Shown here in pieces: positions 25,635 through 37,200 of a stretch of 64,000 bases of DNA. The translations under genes were made by a program, and so were the position numbers. The DNA is from Membranipora membranacea (taxonomy: Eukaryota > Bryozoa > Gymnolaemata > Cheilostomatida > Membraniporidae), in the NCBI GenBank assembly GCA_914767715.1, contig OU612073.1, forward strand, positions 21,638,001-21,702,000, written 5' to 3'. The notes under the pieces were generated by a model. It made no database searches. It saw only the letters and a list, made by a program, of their open reading frames with translations, and was not told where the DNA came from. Position 1 is the first letter of the stretch. The number at the start of each line of letters is the position of its first letter.

Positions 25635-28108
25635 ATGGGGAGCTGCTGCTCTTCATCATCAGAGAAGAAAAATACTCACAGCCCAGGGCAAGAGCCTGCT
25701 TATGGACTCTCTCTACCATCATCGACTGACGGCAGAACCCAATACGCGTATGAGTATGAAGGTAAGTTGAAAACTGATTTTATTGGAGAGCAGGACTACG
25801 GGCCAAACACCAGCCTAGAAACCCGGCTACTATTGAGGTAGCCTGGAGGACTGTTTATTGATTTACTATTCACTATTGCACGGCGCATTTGGTAGTGTTG
25901 TGAACAGTGATCTAAGTGCACTTTTTTCTTTGTAGGGACTCTACGCTCTCGGTCGACAGCAGCCAAAATGCAGGGAATTTTTTTGCAATATCTCTGTCAG
26001 GTTATGCAAATCCATGCTGTTGAGCATAACATTTATGCAGAAATATAAATCTGAAAAAGTATGATTGATAATATGATTGAAATCTATTCAAAAGAAACAT
26101 TTTTACACTCTTTCACGCACAAAATTTAGTGGGAACTGAGTTCTAAAAGTTCCCCCTAAATATTTGTTTGTTCCCGCTCATTTCAAACACTGGTTGTGAA
26201 TGTTGAGCGTTTGTCCTTTGGTCCTTTCGACCTTTGGTTTGGCCTTTGATCTCCCCACCCCTTGACGGAAGACAACTACTTGCACTGACCCATCAGGTTG
26301 TAGATGTTACATGGGATAGATTTCCCATTTTCTTTATCTTCTCTCTATCATTTCCTTTATCTGATTTCTTCATCTTTGGACTGAGAACAATAGACCGGCG
26401 TCACGGGGGCGTCACCAACAACCAAAAGCCAATCAGAGCAAAAACATTTGCTATATTAGACCAGATATAGCTCAATATATCACTTGCACTGTTTGCACAT
26501 TTGCATGCTATTATTAGTACAAAAACGTTCATTGTGTTTACATGTGTGAAACCATTAAATACATCTAATCATTTTTGGCCGTTTTTGTAGATTCTACCAA
26601 AACAACCAAAAATTATTTGACGTATTTAATGGTTTCACACATGCAAGTAGTCTGGACTTGCCTATGGGAAGAAGATAGTCTGAGGGGGTCATTAAATTGA
26701 AAACTGCCGAGAAAAAATCATTTCTTTAGATTCTTTGTGGATAGATGTCTCATTAATAAACTGGCACCATATCTCTTCTCAGTGATTATATTGATAACAA
26801 ATTGTTCGCCTTTATGTTGTTTAAGGATTTTGCTACAAAAAGTATTCATGTTCCTATGTGACTACCTTGTCTCATTATAACCTGAATATCAAAATTGGCT
26901 CTCATATTTTTTTTGCAGATGTTGAACATACAGCCGTTGTCTCTAATCTACATGACACGGAAGCTTGGAGAACAAACAGAGAGGAGCCCACAGAAGGTAA
27001 TGATATTGCAGGTGAGAGCAGGCTCAAAGTGGGATTTCCATGACAGTAATAACTATTATGCCAACAAAGAGTTAGACTCCTTGATGCCAACACGCTTTTC
27101 TCCATGTTGTTTCAATCTACACTCCTGGGCTAATTTGTCAATAACCTTCTTAGTTTTACACGTTATCCATCAATGTCTCCAATTGCATATTGTAAAATTT
27201 CAATGATGAATGCTCCTAACTTCCTGAGATATAGTCGGTTTAAAAATGTTTCTCCAGATCATGTTTATTTGCTTGTTCAGATGACTCCCTGCAGGTTACA
27301 TGACTTGTCACAACATAATGTTTCAGTCTTATGTAAGAATTGATTGTTGTGTTAATAGCTTTCATGGCAGCAATAAAGTTAATAAAATTAGTTTCAGAAA
27401 TTAATCTTGAGCTATTCTACAAACTTCATGAATTTCTATGTGCACCATCCATCTTCGGTTTGTTTTTTTGATAGCCTTGCCACGCGGCAAAAAGCGGCTG
27501 CGAGACAAGGCAAAGCAACTACCATAAACAGGTTGTACATGCAATTGGCTAATCTCAACATTCTTCACGTAATTGACATTGGCCTATTACTGCGAAATAT
27601 TCAAGCTTCCTACAATGAGAGCAAGCTTGTTCAATGCTCAATTTTATAATGCAAAAGTCAGCTTTTACTATATAACTCTGCCATCAAAATAGTCCAGCCC
27701 TAGTGTTGTGTGCTTTGTGTTTTGTCTATGGTATTATGTCTGTATTAAATAGATTGTCAGACAAAAACACAACAATACATCGGAATCGACTTTCATTGTT
27801 TGTATTTAGCGGTTGATTTGGAGGTATTTTCATCAGACACAGAAGAACCGAAAACAGGCATAGAACAGCTGGCTGCCATCGAAGGATTCATCTCACAAAC
27901 ACAATCACAATCAGTCTTCGATGACGAGAGTGGGGATAGAGCTGATAATGAGAGAGGGGATTGCGCTGATGAGTTACTGTCTAACTCTCTGTGCGATGGT
28001 GAGTGTAACAATGAGATGATGAAGACTTTCAGTTCAATTATAATTTCCAACGAGGAACACAATAGCCCAAATAAGAGCTGTTGTCGTAGTTGTGACTGCA
28101 TTTTTTGA
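25635..28108 (+). CDS. Small Cys-rich protein with N-myristoylation signal, 3 exons, 167 aa
   Basis: Exons 25635-25761, 26919-26996 and 27810-28108, all joined in phase 1 with GTAAGT, GTAATG and AG borders; the stop is TGA at 28106. The start MGSCCSSSSEKK fits the N-myristoyltransferase rule (Gly2, Ser6), with Cys4 and Cys5 as likely palmitoylation sites, so membrane anchoring is inferred. The body is acidic and Ser/Gln-rich (SQTQSQSVFDDESGD). The C-terminus NKSCCRSCDCIF has five Cys in its last nine residues but is not a canonical CaaX box. An acceptor at 25625 suggests a noncoding 5' exon. An internal GTGAGT near 28009 could be an alternative donor, but joining it to the next gene's first exon at 28454 gives an immediate stop. 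No family recognised; a signalling adaptor is a guess. Confidence 0.65.
26541..26643. repeat. 103-bp imperfect palindrome (foldback MITE?)
   Basis: CATGTGTGAAACCATTAAAT at the left is mirrored by ATTTAATGGTTTCACACATG at the right. The arms extend inward through ATTTTTGG/CCAAAAAT with a few mismatches. It lies in the first coding intron of the small lipidated-protein gene. Confidence 0.7.
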
Positions 28109-28462
28109 AAAATTTCACACTCTAATATTCTGTATATACTCATGTGATGAATATTACAAGATTGCATCAATCAAAATTATGGCTATATTATCCAATGTTG
28201 TGTTTTATTACACACAGCTTCAGAATTTTAGTATATATATATATATAGAATACGTATAGAAAGAGTATATCAATGCATAGAGTGAATAATAACTCTATGG
28301 TATAAATTCCTTCTCAAAAATGGGAGTTGCCAGACTTTACAAGAAGTGTGGATGACTCTATACACTGGAACATGATTGGATATGATTTCAGTATTGAAAT
28401 AACTTGAAGAGAGTTTTATTTTGTGGTGGAGTATGACAGAATAAATATTCCAGATAGAGATT

Positions 28463-31258
28463 ATGTTTAACAATGCAGAGAAGTATAGAGTCTGGTACAG
28501 GCACTCCGGAGAGAAGGAGATCGAGGGGATACCTGACCATGATGATATGACATACAAAGTTATGACGTTTGAAGAGATAGAGTTGGATAAGGGAGACAAC
28601 TCTATAACACACCTGTCTATTGAGAAACTAAAGAACATCCCTTTTTGGTTAGCTGAAATAGCACCATATCTAATGCAGCTTGAGCTTTCAAGTATTGATA
28701 CAGACTCCCTCAGGCAGGATAAAGTCGATTGGTCGAGGTAAGAAGTGTCAATATTATTCTTGGAATTGAGAGAAAAAGACTGCGTATTATTGTGTTATCA
28801 TGGTGAACCGTGGTGGAGGTATGACTGAATTCTCATATTATTAATCGAGGAAGCAGATTGTTTGATATGGCACACCCATAGACCTAATGCTTATTATGTC
28901 TATGACATTTTCATTTCACACTAATGCAAGATTGCAGATTGCAGATGGGAGATATCCCTTTTCAATACTTAGTGTGAAACCTGAACACAAAATCTCTCCA
29001 TGAATTTAAGACTGGAATTAACCAAAGTTCTTTCACTAGCTAGTCAGCTTCAAAACAAGCTTAAAACTGACCCTGTTGGACCCATAGAAGTTGAGTAATC
29101 AGGTATTGAAGTCAACCCTTACAATATTTGCTTGCGATAAGGGAGTGTTCATGTGTTAGGTCACACATGGACTTTCGGTCAAATTCCGCCATTTTTTGTG
29201 TTTGGAACTGTGAGTGTTTTTGCCACCTTAGAATGTTGGTCAATCGCATAGAAATAAAAACAGTATAGATAGGACATTGCCCTTCAGTAACTTTGCATTA
29301 CTGTTTTTATATCTATGGCCAATCGGCATCAAATTTTTGTGCTTGAATTAGCTCTTTGATGAGAGAATTTCATGAGGTATGTTACAACTTTCTTACTCGC
29401 CATGTTTTATAATACAGATTATCTCAGCTAACAATGCTGAAAGTTTTACACCTGAGTGAAAACAACCTGAATGCTCTACCTGATGCTGTGTGTGAGCTGA
29501 CTGAACTCACTAATCTGTATCTCATAGGCTGTGGCTTAACAGAAATAACTGTGAGGTATGTATTTTTATTCTATGTGACTGATGATGTCTCTCTTGGAGC
29601 GAGAACAGGTATTGAACCGGGTTCTGACCCGCTGATAATGCCTCCTGAGGTCAAGACCGGGTTGAGTTGGGTTTTATCTTTGTTAATATGCTCACTCAGG
29701 CCTAGTTTGTCACATCAGTTATACAACCAATTACTAGTACATTGCACCACCAGAGGTCAAAACAACTCCCTCACCAAAGATCAATCCTTGGTTCACGCGA
29801 TCAGCAGCACTTAGCATTAGGCCAACCAAGTTTTTATGCCCACTCCATATTATTTCTTCATTTAAGTGGAAGAGTAAGGGTAAATGGTTCCAGGTTAGGT
29901 TTTAGTTTTATCTCTCTGTAAAGACAAAATCAAAATTAATAATTGGATTTGGTGTTGGTTTCTAAACTCAGTTACTATGATTTTGCAGTCATGACTGGAA
30001 CTGAGTATGACTCATTGCTTTGGACTGCAGTACTTATTGTATTCTATGTCAGGCATGAAATGGTTTTACAGGACTTCAGCAAAAAGCAGGTTCAGTAGTG
30101 CTGTTTTACGCGTATTTGTAACCAAATTCTTAGACATACCCAATAATGCTTTGGCCTACAGTTCCATCCCCAGTGTTGATGGCGACCCTGACCTGCCTGA
30201 TATTCAAAGTTTAGCATAGTTTATCTTGACTTTTTTACGTTCTCTAGCACATGTTAATTTAATACAGAATGTCACAGCTAACCAATTTGGAGGTCCTGTA
30301 TCTCAGTGACAACCCTCTCCTAGTGGTACCAGATGTTCTGTATGAACTTACTAGCCTCACTAAGCTGGATTTGGAGGGCTGTGGTCTCAATGCTATCAGT
30401 ACAAGGTATGTATGTATTTTTACATGTTTCTGTAACTATTGAGATTTGAGAAAAATGATGATCTGGTCATAAAAAATGTAGGCTGCATTCTTCTAGTGTT
30501 TCTTACACTTAATTAAAACATTCAAACAGAAAAAGAAACCTCTCGACAACAATGTTCAAGAGGGACACCTTACCGGAACCGATTTGAATTTTAACTGATA
30601 AAATGTTTTAGGCGGTATAAGTTGACCCTATTCTAACCGGGAACCACTTGAACTGTATTCATTTGAAGAAAAAAACCAAATCAGTTTGCGTTTTGTTTGT
30701 TTCATAGCAAAAACAACAACAAACGCTAAAAATTGCAAATCATCAACTCCTGACACATCCCCATCATGAAAGAATGCCACAATAGTTTAATCTACACACC
30801 TAAACATTTTTTACACTCTGCTAGCATCATTAGAAATGCAAGGATTGAATTTGCAAACCAAAAACAAAGAATGATGATGAGAAAAAAAAACTTCATTCCT
30901 TGTGCGGGTTAAAGACATCAAATGAAATATTGAAGTGTTAACAAGCATATATGGGTAAAAAAAAAATATTTATTTCAGGGTTTCAGATCTCACAGAGTTG
31001 GAGATATTAGCTATCGGTAGGAATGGCTTCCCATCCCTCTCATTTATTATACATCTGAAGAAGCTCAGGATACTGGACATTACCAGCAATAAAAAGCTCC
31101 AATCTTTAGATTCTCGTTTGCTTCTTCTCCCCGCACTAGAAACACTCAACTTGCATGGCTGTGAAGCTCTGATGTCCCCTCCTTATGCAGTCTGTCAGCA
31201 GGGTCTGCAGGCTGTAAGAAAATACTACACAGATCTCAAACAACACGGTGGTGCAAAG
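28463..31258 (+). other. Leucine-rich repeat region of the caspase fusion
   Basis: Two 138-base phase-2/phase-2 exons (29418-29555 and 30268-30405) each encode two 23-residue LRRs: LSQLTMLKVLHLSENNL and MSQLTNLEVLYLSDNPL are the first of each pair. The fourth exon continues with LTELEILAIGRNGF and LKKLRILDIT. The equal exon length and phase point to exon duplication. The repeats end in SPPYAVCQQGLQAVRKYYTD, the transition from LRRs to the GTPase in ROCO/MFHAS1-type proteins. Residues 1-92 hold weaker, LRR-like Leu spacing. Confidence 0.88.
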
Positions 31259-34200
31259 CTTCTTCTAATGTCTGTAGCAGTGATCGGGAACAGAAGGGCA
31301 GGTAAAACTAGTCTCATTAATAACGCTGACCCTGTGAGCTGCTGTAACGACCAAACTAATCTTGGACAACTCAAAGTACCGAGGCCTCTAAGATTTCAGT
31401 GTCAGTGTGAGCAGATCCCACACAAATCTCATTTCTTGTACATCTCCTTTCTTTCAGTTAATTTATTTCCGAATACTTTCAGTCATTCAATTAAAATATT
31501 TTGATCATTTTTCTTCATGGTTCTTGAGTGTGTATTAATGTAACATAACTACTTCCTTTGATCATCAATTTAAGCTTGATCCTATTTATTTATTCGGTCA
31601 GCGACATAACATTATTTATTCTTCTCTCCAACAGGTTTATCGTTGACAGGGGCAGATAACGATAAAGTCAGCGCTTATATCTCCACTCTCCAGCCACCGG
31701 ACTCAACAGCTCGTCTGGGTCTGTACAGCCAATCTAAATTATCCTTCAATAACAAGATTGTAATATCATTATTATCCTAAATATCATCATTGACTTCTTG
31801 ATTTATATATCTATAAATTGTTTCTCAGACTTCTTTATTCTCTATTTAATTGGCCAGATTCACTCACTCACAATTAAATTGTCTTCCCACAGCTATACAA
31901 CTTGAAGAGACACACAGAGCAGTAGCAGCTTGTGGAGAGATTGTCAGAAATGATACACAGAATAATGAGGAAGCTGTAGATGAGATCATAGAGCTGATGA
32001 TATCACAACCTCCAATAATCGACCTACCGCTGGTCCTCAGTGACTCACAGTCAACTATCTCATGGGAAACGGTAAGCTCCCCTTATTCAGCTATAGACAC
32101 ATGACAGCCTAAGTGAGACTTTATCTGCATTTTACTTGCTAACGAATAAAAAGTAACTGCTCAGAAATATTTATCCGACTCAGAGCTCTACACAGAAGAT
32201 ATAAATATAAACAAGAGTTATGTTTAGAAGTTGTGGTTGCTCGCTGAAAAAGCAGACGACTCAAGGAGTATCTTTTGAATATGATATCTTTTCTTACTAC
32301 AAATCTGAATAAATAAACCAAACAAAGATCCTATAAGTTGAAATAGGGTTGAAATATTGAGTTCTAGCTCAAAACAGTTTACGGTTTTGATTTGTGTTTA
32401 CCGACTAATCTCAAGACATGAAGTGTAGAGACTAAAATATGTCCTACCCTAATTTAGAGGAGATATAAGATGACTAAGACAAGAGGTCGCGCCCTCATAC
32501 TATCTAATAAGTGTGAGTACACTAATCAACGAGGTAAACAAGTCTGGAGAAAGGGTGCTGACATAGATCATGAGAATATGAAGAATATGCTGGAGAACTT
32601 TGGGTTTATTGTGAATGGAGAGTGTAAAAACTACACTTCAGAGGTAAAACACTTAATATAATTAGACACTGTAATGTTCTAACCTCTCCTTGTAATTGTA
32701 CAAGAAATGCACCAGATTGTAAGATTAAGCTTTCATCCATTTTACAGAACCTGGCAATATCGTTGATGCAGCCTGTCTCAATTCCTCATATTTTTTAAAA
32801 ATAAATGTGTTTGCTTATAAAGGATATAATAACAGAGATTCACAGAGAAACTCAGCTGGTTGACCAGACAGGCCAGTCGGTATACAAAGATCTAGGAATG
32901 TTTGTACTGGTTATAACTAGTCATGGTGCTGAAGGAACTGTTGTCGGATCTGATCACAAACGCATCAAACTTACTGATATCTATCAGTTATTACCTGCTA
33001 GAAACTTCCCGGCTATGAAAGGAAAACCAAAACTCCTAATAATACAAACCTGTGGTAAGTACACCTGCGACACAATCAGAAAGTCATGACATATAGAAAA
33101 TCCAGGTACTGTTTCTATCTGACATCATTGTAACGTTATCAACAATCCATTATAATACAATTCAAATCCTAGAGGCAGAAGGTAGAATCTATCATAGCAT
33201 TTATCATGAGCAATTATTGCCCCTTTTTGAGCAATTAGATGTTTTGTACCAACAATGTCGCATCATTTATTTGTGTCATATCTTGCACCAAATTTTTATG
33301 CTCCAGGTAACACGTTCTACAGGCGAACCAGACGACGACAACGAGGTAACATAGAGAGGATGGCAGACTTTGTAAAGAGAGCACATTATGGACCTGTAGA
33401 CTCAGAGCCCAGTGATAATTATGCAAATAATCTGTTTGTGATGCAATCCAGCTTTGATAGTAAGTGACATCTGAGCCTATTTGCCACAGACTGGGCATAT
33501 AGAGCTTTTACTGCCCATGTCAGCACAGATTAGATGCAGAACCTAAAAAAACAGGAGAAATGAGTTCACAGAATGCAAACTTTAATCTCTAGGAATGTGT
33601 GTGAAATATCTCCAAAACTAAAATCGTTTTCATTAAAGTGTTTGTAAAGGGAACAGGTTTTTGGTATCATTCTAGAGCTCTCAGTCTAGTTTAGAACATT
33701 ATGCTATGTCCAAAAGCAGCCTGTGGCCCAGTTAAGAATTATTTTCACTCAAAGTTGGGATGAGAAGGTACTAAAAAGGTACTATTTTTCTCCTTTGGAG
33801 TTGTGATCACTTGTAGAAAATAGTACGTTTTTAGTACCTTAGATTATAATGGGAATATACAGTATCTCGTAAATAAGACTTTTTGTTATGACACAGTGGT
33901 TTTGATATTCCCTACATACAATATTAAACCGCACAGAATTTATCTATTGAATGAATGATTGAATACAATGCAAAGTTAATCTGCCCCATGTTATGTGGCT
34001 TTGCTGGTAAAATGGGATAGTGTATAAAATTTCATAATTGAATGACAAAGCAAACGATCGATCGAAATCAAGCACAGCAAAAATTACAACTCTAGCTCAT
34101 CCGACAGCGAGAGTGAAAGTGATGGGGAGATTAACAGATCCAGTGAGAGCGAGATTGAATATCATTCAGGAGGCAATTGTAGCAAATCGACGTCGGGTCC

Positions 34201-37200
34201 ATGTGATTATAATAGGGAAAATGTCCCTGAGGTAGTCACACCACTCAAGTTTAAATCTGTAAGATTTCGGCCACTTGAAATAACCCACAGTGCTTTGACA
34301 GATACAACATTTTCTGTTAACCATGGTTACTGCTCGAGATGGAAATTGGCAATATAAAGGCGGATCAATACATCGCTAAAGGATTTCAAGGTTTTGTTTA
34401 TATTTATTTGATGAATAAATGAGATTGTGGCTACGTGGATTGTATTGAAGATTATAAATACTAAGATAGGACATTCCAATCAAGCTCTGTCTTCAGCCGT
34501 TATGTTTTTTGATTAGTGGCTTTCAATAGAATTTCAATGGAAGATACAGAATTTACACATGTAGACTGGATGTTTTTCTAATTTGCACAAAAATCTAAAA
34601 TAATTTGTTTTTAAATCTCGACATTTCAGGCATTAGGATGATGTTAAAATCCAAAGCATGCGATGATTAATACTGAGTGATTTGAAGTTTTGAGAATCTT
34701 TACAACAACTTTTGCAAATATTCTGATGTTTGGACTCACAAGATTTTCTCAGGTAAACTTTGTTGTTTACATCAAAAACTGGAATTTACAAGTCACAACG
34801 TAAATTGAAGTAAATAAAATTGTCATCTAGTTATTTCGGACTTCAGGGTGATGAAAAATGTAAATGAATTTGACTGCCTCCTAAAGAGAGGAGTATTGAT
34901 AATCGTGTAAGCAGTGGAATACCTTGACAAACTTTCTATATTATTTTACATCAGATCTTGTCCATCTGTGCATCACAGATACTCAGCACATCTAAACATG
35001 GACTATCAGTATTACTGACTGAGTGCAGCAGGCCGTATGAGAACCGATGTCAAAGCACACATCAGTCACTTAGGAAATTAATTTGTCGAGTTTTTGAGTT
35101 ATTTCATCAGTATGGATCTTATTTGGGGGGCTAGTGTTGGATATTATCGCAAGATTTGGTACTAACCATAAAGCATTGTACGGACCATTCTTAGGTAAAT
35201 CTGAAATAAGCAAGGCTTTGTCAGCAGGAAGAATTCATTGCTCCAGTGTAATCTTATTTAAACAGAGCAAACAAGCGCAGCGGTATGAAATGAAAATCAC
35301 TCGCTTGAAAAGCTGTGGACAGGGAATGGGTCATAGTCATTGATTGTAATGTACAGTCAGTATTTATAATCTTTGGTACAGTGGTTCTTCTAATCTCTTC
35401 TTCAACATGGGCTCATAACAGAAATGAAGGTTGTTTTGATAAGCGGTCTCACCTAATTAGATTTGAACTTTTATGTCATCAACAGACTTGTGAGTGACTT
35501 TGTCATGTATTTGCAAAAGTTGTTATCTAACCACAATAGTCACTAATATTACTGTATTTCCCCATAATAGGCTCATTACAAATCGCCTGGACAAGTTGGG
35601 CTGTGAAGACATATTTTTCATGCAAATGCATGTGTGATAGCTGTCTTAATCTCATTTCAAGCTCAAAAATGATACCAAGAACCCTGTTCCTTTACATGTT
35701 CATATAATCTGATTCCAAACTTCACATTCAATTCACATTCAACCGGTATTCAAGTATCTATTTGATATGTTCACTTATTCTGAACTGTTGTAAATTTTTT
35801 TTTCTTCAGCATTTGTGTCAATAAGATCGACAGATTTGGGATCCCAATTCATCAGAGCTGTGGTTGTGACTTTCTACAAGTATGCTCATCAACATCACCT
35901 GAAGACTTTGTGGAATATGGTATGTTCCTTGTATAGATATATGTATTATTTCTGTTTGACAGTAAATGATATGATAGTCTGATATATCAGACTGGGAATC
36001 ATTCCAATCAACGAGTTGTCCCCACCCTCCATGTCGATGATTGGGTGTTGCTAAGAAAAATACCAAAGAAGAAGGACAGATTTAGAACAGGTATATAAGT
36101 TTCAATGGGAATAATTCAAACTGACAACGTTGCAGTTGTGATCACTGCAGTGACCTGGGCGTGGTTACAAACATGGTATTTAGCTATTGAGCCTATGGGT
36201 ATTATTTATGTCTTAACAGATCCAGAAAGCTGTCAGCAAGAGCAGCGTGCAGAGGACTGATGAACTCAGGCAGACAGTGTCACCTCAGGATAGAGAGAAG
36301 GCGTATGTAGCTCAGATGCCTAAGATAACCAGTACTATGTGTAACAGACCACTCTACCTAGAACCAGGAATAAATATGAGACGACCAGGAGAGCATCCAG
36401 CTAATGTTACTACTGATGTCAGAGATCCTAATCCTCCACAGACTAAAATCATCTGGCTCCCTAGTATGAATAATACATTGTCAATAATAATCAATACTCA
36501 CTACTATTATTCTATTTGAATAGGTTAACCATATTTTAGTAGACGATGATAGTATTGTCCGATGTTGTGTTGTTGCATGTGTTTGTCCCCTCAAAGCTAA
36601 CACTCAAATTGCACGCTATACTGAAGCAGGATGTAATATTCAATTTTTTTCCATATTTAGATACGTTGGTAGAGATGAGGAGAGGAGATGTAGAGTCATC
36701 TATGATTATCAGTAAATGGAGAGTGGAGCGGGGACAGGTGTGATTTCTTCATGTCTCACTTTTCTCGTTAATAGCTTCATTGCATAATATCTGATAAATA
36801 ATACAAAAATTAAATTATAAAAAGGTTTTTAGGATTTCCCTGCCAATGTCGATCCATGACCATTCCTGTTTATCTTTTGTCTATTGTCTGCCCATGTCTG
36901 ATTGATAGAAAACACTGGCAAAATCTCTGAGCCAGTTCCTGTACATATTTGGATGTTATCCATCAATGTTTGACTGTTCATCATTAAGTCGGAACATTGT
37001 TTCTGCCTGTCCATCAAAGATATCTGCCCATGCCCATTCAGCGAAGACTGTCCATCTGAAGTCTTTCAGCCAGTCCATCAAACAAGTTTGTATGCAAGTC
37101 CATGCCTGCCATGGGCAGTCTGTTCATCCAACTGGGCTCAAAACATGGATGGACATGGCCGGATATCCGATGTTCACCTCCAATCCATCATGCATAACGA

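Noticed and set aside
27810-28463. Fusion of the small lipidated-protein gene to the LRR-caspase gene
   Set aside because: Splicing from the GTGAGT near 28009 to the acceptor at 28453 puts a TAA in frame within six codons, and the small gene has its own stop.
28270-28638. Minus-strand frame of 122 codons
   Set aside because: Antisense to the first coding exon of the LRR-caspase gene, and low in complexity (Ser/Ile-rich).
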